Assembly (NCBI RefSeq): GCF_002080045.1
Contig: NZ_MUIN01000005.1
Coordinates: 310,288 to 374,287, forward strand
Origin: Pseudomonas sp. Bc-h
GTDB taxonomy: Bacteria > Pseudomonadota > Gammaproteobacteria > Pseudomonadales > Pseudomonadaceae
Direction: 5' to 3'
DNA length: 64,000 bases
This document shows, piece by piece, positions 58,795 to 64,000 of the stretch. The position numbers and the translations under genes were made by a program. Within the stretch, counting starts at the first letter, position 1; the number at the start of each line of letters is the position of its first letter. The notes beneath the pieces are model-generated. The model was not told the origin of the DNA. It did no database searches and worked only from the letters and a program-made list of their open reading frames with translations.

Positions 58795-60072
58795 ATGATC
58801 GAACCTAAGCGCGTCCTGCGCGCCCTTGCCGAGCACTGGGCGCTTCTTGAGCCACTGTGCGAGCATTTCGACCAAGGCACCCTGAGCCTGAGCGAACTGC
58901 GTGTGCAACTGGCCGCCCAGCAACTGGAAAGCACCCCGCAGGACATCACCAACCTGCTGGATGTGTGGATTCGTCTCGACATTCTGGTTCCCGTGGCGAA
59001 AAGCCCGAACCGTTTCGAGTTGAACGCACAGATCCATGACTTCCTGTCATACCTGCGCCGCGAACACCGCCTGGGCCTGTGTCTGGAAATCGAAGCTTAT
59101 CTGCGCCACCTGGAGCGGCTCGCCGGTTACATCCAGGAGGCGTTCGAAGCCCGCGATGCCAATGACCTCGCGCGTCAACTGCGCCTGCTCGATATGCGGG
59201 TGCGCGATGTGCTGAAAAAGCTCGCCAATGACGAACAGGCGCTGGTGTCGGTTGCCGAGCGCGCCAAAACCAGCGACCGGCAGATTCCGCTGCGTCAGCG
59301 CTATGCAGAAGTGCTGGCGACCTGGGACGAATACGTCGAGCCCATGATTCAACTGGTGAACGCTGACGGCGCCTTCGAACAAGGCGTGCGCAAGGTCGAG
59401 AACGTACTGCTGCGCATGCTCACCGACCAGCAGCGCCTTGGGCATCTGGTCGACGATGACATGCTGCTGCGCACCCACGCGCGCATCCTCGAAATGCAGA
59501 CCAGCGCCCAGCTGACACTGCGTCATGCTCGCGAATTGTTGTTGCCACTGCGTGAAGAGGCCCGTCGCCACAACGCCGTGACCCGTGGCGCCGCGCTCGC
59601 GCTGTCGGCGATCCGGCGCAAAGGTATCGATGCAGTCCCGCAAGCTGCGATGCCTATGTTTACCCGTCCACAAAGTACATTCCTTGGCAGTGCCAACCAG
59701 GTCGAGGCGTATGTCTACGCGCTGGCCCGATTCGAACCAAAACCGGCGCGATTCCCCAAGGCCAGTCTCACCCGCAAGGGCGAACCGCCAAGAGCCCCGC
59801 GCACGGTCAAGGAAATGGTCGAGCGCTGCGAAGAGGCTCTGCCGATGCCGGACCTGATGGTCTGGTTGTTGGAACAGGAGCCAACCGGCGCAACCGACGA
59901 ATTGTTGTACTGGTTCTCTCGTCTGTCCCGGGAAAAACGCTTCAAGCGCGAGCGCCTGGACCGCCGCGAATACCTTACCCAGGAGCACCGCGTCAGCCTT
60001 CGCTCCTTCGCCCTGCTCTCGAGCAAAGACGCAAACCCAGAGAATTCCGAGGGCACCGCCCATGCATCTTGA
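58795..60072 (+). CDS. mksF: Condensin kleisin subunit MksF
   Basis: A 425-residue MukF-like kleisin: N-terminal winged-helix part (MIEPKRVLRALAEHWALLEPL), central helical region, C-terminal region rich in basic residues. First gene of the conserved mksF-mksE-mksB order; it overlaps mksE by 11 bp. MksF bridges the two heads of MksB. ATG at 58795 chosen; 15 further codons upstream are possible. Confidence 0.9.
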   Translation: MIEPKRVLRALAEHWALLEPLCEHFDQGTLSLSELRVQLAAQQLESTPQDITNLLDVWIRLDILVPVAKSPNRFELNAQIHDFLSYLRREHRLGLCLEIEAYLRHLERLAGYIQEAFEARDANDLARQLRLLDMRVRDVLKKLANDEQALVSVAERAKTSDRQIPLRQRYAEVLATWDEYVEPMIQLVNADGAFEQGVRKVENVLLRMLTDQQRLGHLVDDDMLLRTHARILEMQTSAQLTLRHARELLLPLREEARRHNAVTRGAALALSAIRRKGIDAVPQAAMPMFTRPQSTFLGSANQVEAYVYALARFEPKPARFPKASLTRKGEPPRAPRTVKEMVERCEEALPMPDLMVWLLEQEPTGATDELLYWFSRLSREKRFKRERLDRREYLTQEHRVSLRSFALLSSKDANPENSEGTAHAS

Positions 60073-60769
60073 TCTATCCGAAATGTCCCAGCTCGCGCCC
60101 ATCTTCCGCGAACTGTTCAAGGGCTATCACATCAGCCGCCGCGACCCGGAGCTGTACGCCCAGTTGTCCAACGCTCAGGACCAGTACCGCACGCTGTTCA
60201 AGGCGTTGGGGTTTGAGCTGGTCTGCGATACCCGTGGCTTCTATTACTTCGTGCCGGATCTTGCTGCTGCGCAGGTCAACAAGACCGCGCAGCGCCTGGC
60301 ACTGTTCACCTTCATCCTCGTAGAGCATCTGGCCGATCAGGGCCGCGATCCGGTAGCCGTACTCGACGGCGGCAGCCTGGGCCGTGACGAATTGCCGTCA
60401 TTGCTGGAAAAGTACCGCGACCTGTTCCTTCAGGCCGAAGTGCAGACTCAGGAAGAGCTGGAAGAAAAGATCATGCGCCGCATGACCCAGCTCGGGTTCG
60501 CCGCTGAAGAAGTCGGTATCTACCGCTTCCTGCCGCCAATGCACCGTTTCCTCGATGTTTGCCTGTCGGTTCAGCAGGACCGAGACCTGGCGGCCAGCCT
60601 GCACAGCGACCTGCCGTTGCCGACGCCCGTGCTGATCGACGATGACAGCGACGAAAAACTCCTGCAGACCGATGACCCACTGGATCTGGCCGAGTTTGAC
60701 GAAACACCGGAAACCGAAGAGCAGGCCCTGGCCCGCGCAATCGCCGAAGAACAGGAGCTTGACGCATGA
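60062..60769 (+). CDS. mksE: Condensin accessory subunit MksE
   Basis: A 235-residue MukE-like protein: YAQLSNAQDQYRTLFKALGFELVCDTRGFYYFVPD in the N-terminal winged domain, then ALFTFILVEHLADQGRDP. The acidic C-terminal tail (EFDETPETEEQALARAIAEEQ) is typical. Overlaps mksB by 4 bp (ATGA at 60766). Confidence 0.9.
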   Translation: MHLDLSEMSQLAPIFRELFKGYHISRRDPELYAQLSNAQDQYRTLFKALGFELVCDTRGFYYFVPDLAAAQVNKTAQRLALFTFILVEHLADQGRDPVAVLDGGSLGRDELPSLLEKYRDLFLQAEVQTQEELEEKIMRRMTQLGFAAEEVGIYRFLPPMHRFLDVCLSVQQDRDLAASLHSDLPLPTPVLIDDDSDEKLLQTDDPLDLAEFDETPETEEQALARAIAEEQELDA

Positions 60770-63600
60770 GCCAGGAACGCTACGGCATCCGCCGATTCGC
60801 CCTGCTGAACACAGCCGGCTACAGCCTCGGTTTGTTTCCACTGGAACATCCGCTGTCTGTCTATGGCGCGAACAACCTGGGTAAGAGTGCGTCGATCAAC
60901 GCCCTGCAATTCCCGATTCTCGCGCGCATGTCGGACATGAGTTTCGGCAAGTACAGCCTTGATCAGTCCCGCCGTTTCTATTTTGCATCCGACACCAGTT
61001 ACATTCTGGTCGAAGTCGCCCTGCCCCACGGCCCGCACGTCATCGGCGTGGTCGGTCGCGGCCCCGGCGGCGGCTTCGGTCACCAGTTCTTTGCCTATGC
61101 CGGCAAACTGGACCTGGCGCACTACCAGAAGAACGACACCTGCCTGCGTCAGAAAGAACTCTTTACCAATCTTGAGAGTCAGGGCCTGAAAGCCTACGAG
61201 CTCAAGCCTGACGAACTGCGTCGATTGCTGGTCGGCGGTCACACCTCGATCCCGCTCGATCTGACGCTGATCCCGCTGCGCTCGACCAGCGAACAAAGCC
61301 TGAAAACCTTCCGCGCGCTGTTCATCAACCTGCTGCACATGCGGGAGATTACTGCCGCCAAACTCAAGCAGTTATTCCTCGATGCCTTTGAGCACAGCCT
61401 GCGTTCCGGCAGTGTCGATTACATCGCCGCGTGCGAAGAAGCCTTCCGTGACGTCCGTCGTATGGAACAGGACTACAACGCACTGGTTCTCGCCGGCCCG
61501 CTGGTCGAGGCGTTGGCCAACGGCGTCAAGCAACGCGACATCCTGCGCGGCAAGCTGCATCGCCTGTCGCCGTTGCTCGACTCGTTGCTTGGCACTTGGC
61601 AGGACTATTCCAACGCACGCAAAGAAGAACTGGTCATTCAGGCCGAGCACTATCGCGGCGAACAGGATGCCCTACAGAACGACCAACGCGGCGGCACTCA
61701 AGAGCTGATGCGTCTGGAGCGTGAGATCAGCAATATCCAACGCTGGATCGGAGAACTGGCGGTCCTGAAGAACCGTTTTGCCTTGGTCGACAACGTAAAG
61801 ATCCTCGAACAGCAACTGCTCGCGGCGAAGGATGCTCACGATGAATTGGCCGGTGCGCTGGCTCAATCTCGTCAGTTCAGCGCCGAAGATCTGGACGAGC
61901 GTCTGCGCGATCTGGAAAAACGCCTGAAGTCGGTGAAACAACAACTCGATCACGCCGACAACAACAGCTATGCGCGTCTGCGTGAAGAGTTCTCGCAACC
62001 AGATGTCGAGCGGCTGATGCGTCTGTTCAACAGCGCGCTGTTCAGCCTGCCGCTCGGTGAGCAAGGCATCGCGCTGGATGACGGCGACGCTTGGGTCAAA
62101 TCCCTCGAAGCGATACTTGACGGCTTCAAAGGCGAGCGCTTCGAAGTCCCGGGCCTCTCGATCAACCTGTCGCACATCGAACCACCGGCCTTGCAGGCTT
62201 TGGCAGACCGTGCGGCATTGCGTGATCAGAAGGAACGTCTTGAAAAAGAACTCAAGCAGTTGAAAACCCAGCAAGCCGTTGCGGCTGACCGTGCGGCGAG
62301 CAAGACCCAGACCGAAGCGCTGTATCAGCAGGTGTTGGATGCGCAGAAGGCCCTGGAGGATTTCCGTCGCACTCAAACGCTGAGTGCCGAAGAAGGCGAG
62401 AAGCTGGAGCAACTGGCGCAGATGGAAGCGGCTCAGGACGAGCTCAAGCGTTCCAGCGATGCCTTTACCGAACGCGTTCAGCAACTGTCAGCCAAGCTGC
62501 AACTTGTGGGTCGTCAGATCGGCGATCTGGAGTCCAAACAGCGAACGCTGGATGACGCCCTGCGTCGTCGCCAACTGCTGCCAGCAGATCTGCCTTTCGG
62601 CACACCGTTCATGGAGCCAGTGGATGACTCGCTGGACAACCTGCTGCCCCTGCTCAATGACTATCAGGACAGCTGGCAGGGCCTGCTGCGCTGCGATGGT
62701 CAGATCGAAGCGCTGTATGCACAGGTGCGCCTGAAAGGCGTGGCCAAGTTCGACAGCGAAGACGATATGGAACGCCGTCTGCAACTGCTGATCAACGCGT
62801 ATGCGCATCGCACCGATGAAGCGCTGACCCTGGGCAAGGCCCGTCGTGCGGCAGTGACCGATATCGCGCGAACCTTGCGCAACATCCGCAGCGACTACGA
62901 CAGTCTTGAACACCAGTTGGCTCTGTTCAACCGCGAGATCAACCGTCGTCAGGTTTCCAACCTGGAAAGTTTCCGCATTGTGCTCGCGCCGAACAAGGAA
63001 GCGCTCAAGCACATTGACCAGATCATCCACAGCGCTGGTCAGTACGAAGAGGGCGAGACGCTGTCAGTATTCGACCTCAGCCAGGGCGCAGAGCAGGACA
63101 ACAAGAACGAAGAAGCCAAGGAATATCTGGCGCGCCTGGTGGCTGCGAACCACAACCAGCTGGGTCTGAAAGACCTCTTCGAACTGGCATTCGAAATCAC
63201 CAAGGTCAACAGCCAGCCGGTGATCCACACCGACATCGATGGCGCGGCATCCAATGGCACGACCATGACTATCAAGGCGCTGACCAACATGTACTTGTTG
63301 CTGCACTTGATGGATCGCGAACAAGCCGGTCGCGTCCGTCTGCCTTATTACCTCGATGAAGCTGCAGACATCGACGAACGAAACCAAGCAGCATTGCTTG
63401 AGACGAGCCTGCAGTTGGGCTTTGTACCGATTCTGGCGAGCGTGAAGCCGCAAGTGTCGGCACACGTCGCGATCGACCTGGAAGGCGGTAGCGGCCCTGC
63501 GGGAATCTATATCGATGAGGCGGACTGGAAGTACATTCGCCGTCGTGACGAGGTCGTTGCAGCCAAGACTGTTGAGGTTGCAGAGCAAGCAACTGAATAA
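60766..63600 (+). CDS. mksB: Condensin SMC-like ATPase MksB
   Basis: A 944-residue SMC/MukB-like ATPase. The Walker A motif is YGANNLGKSASINALQFP at about residues 33-50; the long middle part (about residues 280-620) is coiled coil with heptads, hinge region in the middle; the C-terminal head has the Walker B DEAADIDERN (in LPYYLDEAADIDERNQAALL). Pseudomonad MksBEF compacts the chromosome, in parallel with Smc-ScpAB. A fourth gene, mksG (nuclease), does not follow: a terminator and REPIN do. Confidence 0.92.
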   Translation: MSQERYGIRRFALLNTAGYSLGLFPLEHPLSVYGANNLGKSASINALQFPILARMSDMSFGKYSLDQSRRFYFASDTSYILVEVALPHGPHVIGVVGRGPGGGFGHQFFAYAGKLDLAHYQKNDTCLRQKELFTNLESQGLKAYELKPDELRRLLVGGHTSIPLDLTLIPLRSTSEQSLKTFRALFINLLHMREITAAKLKQLFLDAFEHSLRSGSVDYIAACEEAFRDVRRMEQDYNALVLAGPLVEALANGVKQRDILRGKLHRLSPLLDSLLGTWQDYSNARKEELVIQAEHYRGEQDALQNDQRGGTQELMRLEREISNIQRWIGELAVLKNRFALVDNVKILEQQLLAAKDAHDELAGALAQSRQFSAEDLDERLRDLEKRLKSVKQQLDHADNNSYARLREEFSQPDVERLMRLFNSALFSLPLGEQGIALDDGDAWVKSLEAILDGFKGERFEVPGLSINLSHIEPPALQALADRAALRDQKERLEKELKQLKTQQAVAADRAASKTQTEALYQQVLDAQKALEDFRRTQTLSAEEGEKLEQLAQMEAAQDELKRSSDAFTERVQQLSAKLQLVGRQIGDLESKQRTLDDALRRRQLLPADLPFGTPFMEPVDDSLDNLLPLLNDYQDSWQGLLRCDGQIEALYAQVRLKGVAKFDSEDDMERRLQLLINAYAHRTDEALTLGKARRAAVTDIARTLRNIRSDYDSLEHQLALFNREINRRQVSNLESFRIVLAPNKEALKHIDQIIHSAGQYEEGETLSVFDLSQGAEQDNKNEEAKEYLARLVAANHNQLGLKDLFELAFEITKVNSQPVIHTDIDGAASNGTTMTIKALTNMYLLLHLMDREQAGRVRLPYYLDEAADIDERNQAALLETSLQLGFVPILASVKPQVSAHVAIDLEGGSGPAGIYIDEADWKYIRRRDEVVAAKTVEVAEQATE

Positions 63601-63619
63601 GTTGAAGTGAGCGTCAACT

Positions 63620-63649
63620 AAAAGCCCCGCTGTGATGCGGGGCTTTTTT
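63620..63649 (+). terminator. Terminator after mksB
   Basis: AAAAGCCCCGC and GCGGGGCTTTT form an 11-bp stem with a 6-nt loop and T-tract. Ends the mksFEB transcript. Confidence 0.92.
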
Positions 63650-63707
63650 GTGGGCGTTGTGCCGCGTGCATTGGACATGGCACCAACGGTTCGCCGGCAC
63701 CCTCTTT

Positions 63708-63774
63708 CTAGCGGCCGGGCTTACCGGCGGTGACATCCAGTTCGCTACCGCCGGCAAGCCGGACTGCTACAGGG
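63708..63774. repeat. REPIN 7
   Basis: Left half TAGCGGCCGGGCTTACCGGC (diverged), right half CCGGCAAGCCGGACTGCTAC, ending TACAGGG. Lies between the mksB terminator and the rRNA operon's end. Confidence 0.82.
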
Positions 63775-63880
63775 TATGAGTAGGGGCTAGCTTGCTCACG
63801 CAAAGGTGAATGGCACATAGAGACCTGCCTAACCTAATCCATTGATCTGCAACGAGTCAGAGTTTTCCGGGCGCAAAAAC

Positions 63881-63911
63881 AAAACCCCATCTGCTTTCGC
63901 AAATGGGGTTT
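63881..63911 (-). terminator. Terminator of the rRNA operon
   Basis: On the minus strand AAACCCCATTT, loop, AGATGGGGTTTT followed by GTTTTTGC: an 8-9 bp stem (CCCCAT/ATGGGG core) with T-tract, downstream of 5S rRNA. Confidence 0.8.
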
Positions 63912-63921
63912 CGGAATTTAA

Positions 63922-64000
63922 TCTTGACGATGACCTACTCTCACATGGGGAAACCCCACACTACCATCGGCGATGCATCGTTTCACTGCTGAGTTCGGGA
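63922..64000 (-). rRNA. rrf: 5S ribosomal RNA, 3' part (continues beyond the window)
   Basis: The reverse complement shows TCCCGAACTCAGCAGTGAAA, CGATGGTAGTGTGGGG and GAGAGTAGGTCATCGTCAAG, the 3' two-thirds of pseudomonad 5S rRNA (about 79 of 120 nt are visible). A terminator follows. The rest of the rRNA operon lies outside. Confidence 0.97.

Noticed and set aside
58795..63600. Wadjet/JetABCD defence system
   Set aside because: Only three condensin genes are present; no nuclease gene follows and the locus is in a conserved housekeeping position.

Overview
The window looks like a chromosomal segment of a Pseudomonas (fluorescens/putida/syringae lineage; species not decidable by eye). The gene order hemA-prfA-prmC-moeB-murI, lolB-ispE-tRNA-Gln-prs-rplY-pth-ychF and can-(acidic protein)-rimI-holD-mksFEB is pseudomonad, GC content is high, and pseudomonad REP/REPIN palindromes occur seven times. 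I see no prophage, insertion sequence, integron or CRISPR array.

Layout. 1-12 kb: the 5' part of hemH and a nucleotide-sugar epimerase-like gene on the minus strand, then a light/photo-oxidative-stress cluster on the plus strand: an FAD oxidoreductase, a Trp-rich small protein, a DUF523/DUF1722 protein, a LitR/CarH-type MerR regulator, photolyase phrB, and a tightly coupled run (NTF2-like, SDR, FAD amine-oxidase-like, DUF1365, Cfa-like methyltransferase, DUF2878, Cys-cluster protein). TTGTACA-type boxes surround a strong sigma70 promoter upstream of the regulator operon. 12-24.6 kb: housekeeping genes; pagL, murI, moeB, prmC, prfA, hemA on minus; TPR lipoprotein, lolB, ispE, tRNA-Gln, prs, rplY, pth, ychF on plus. 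24.6-32 kb: two glutathione S-transferases with a TetR regulator, a methyltransferase, a chemoreceptor, tRNA-Met, a glycine-zipper protein, an unknown coiled-coil protein and a RelE/Phd-type toxin-antitoxin pair.

32-45.7 kb: accessory metabolism. An MFS transporter, a ThDP enzyme and an aldehyde dehydrogenase form one unit with a convergent LysR regulator, suggesting uptake, decarboxylation and oxidation of an unknown 2-oxo acid. Next comes a Panacea (DUF4065) protein overlapping a small membrane protein, a candidate PanAT toxin-antitoxin unit; then a flavin reductase, a zinc-type ABC transporter preceded by a Zur-like box and a 45-residue membrane peptide, and mdeB with its divergent Lrp-type regulator mdeR but without mdeA.

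45.8-53.5 kb: a taurine island: tauABC, the MocR-type regulator tauR, an omega-aminotransferase, a TSUP exporter and a short-chain reductase. No xsc is present, so the set fits use of taurine nitrogen with reduction of sulfoacetaldehyde to isethionate and its export. Three copies of one direct-repeat operator (CTGGCNCCAN-N12-CTGGATCTAA) precede tauA, the aminotransferase and the exporter. 53.5-64 kb: HD hydrolase, chemoreceptor, carbonic anhydrase, acidic protein, rimI, holD-like gene, the condensin genes mksF-mksE-mksB, a REPIN, and the 3' end of a 5S rRNA gene of a minus-strand rRNA operon.
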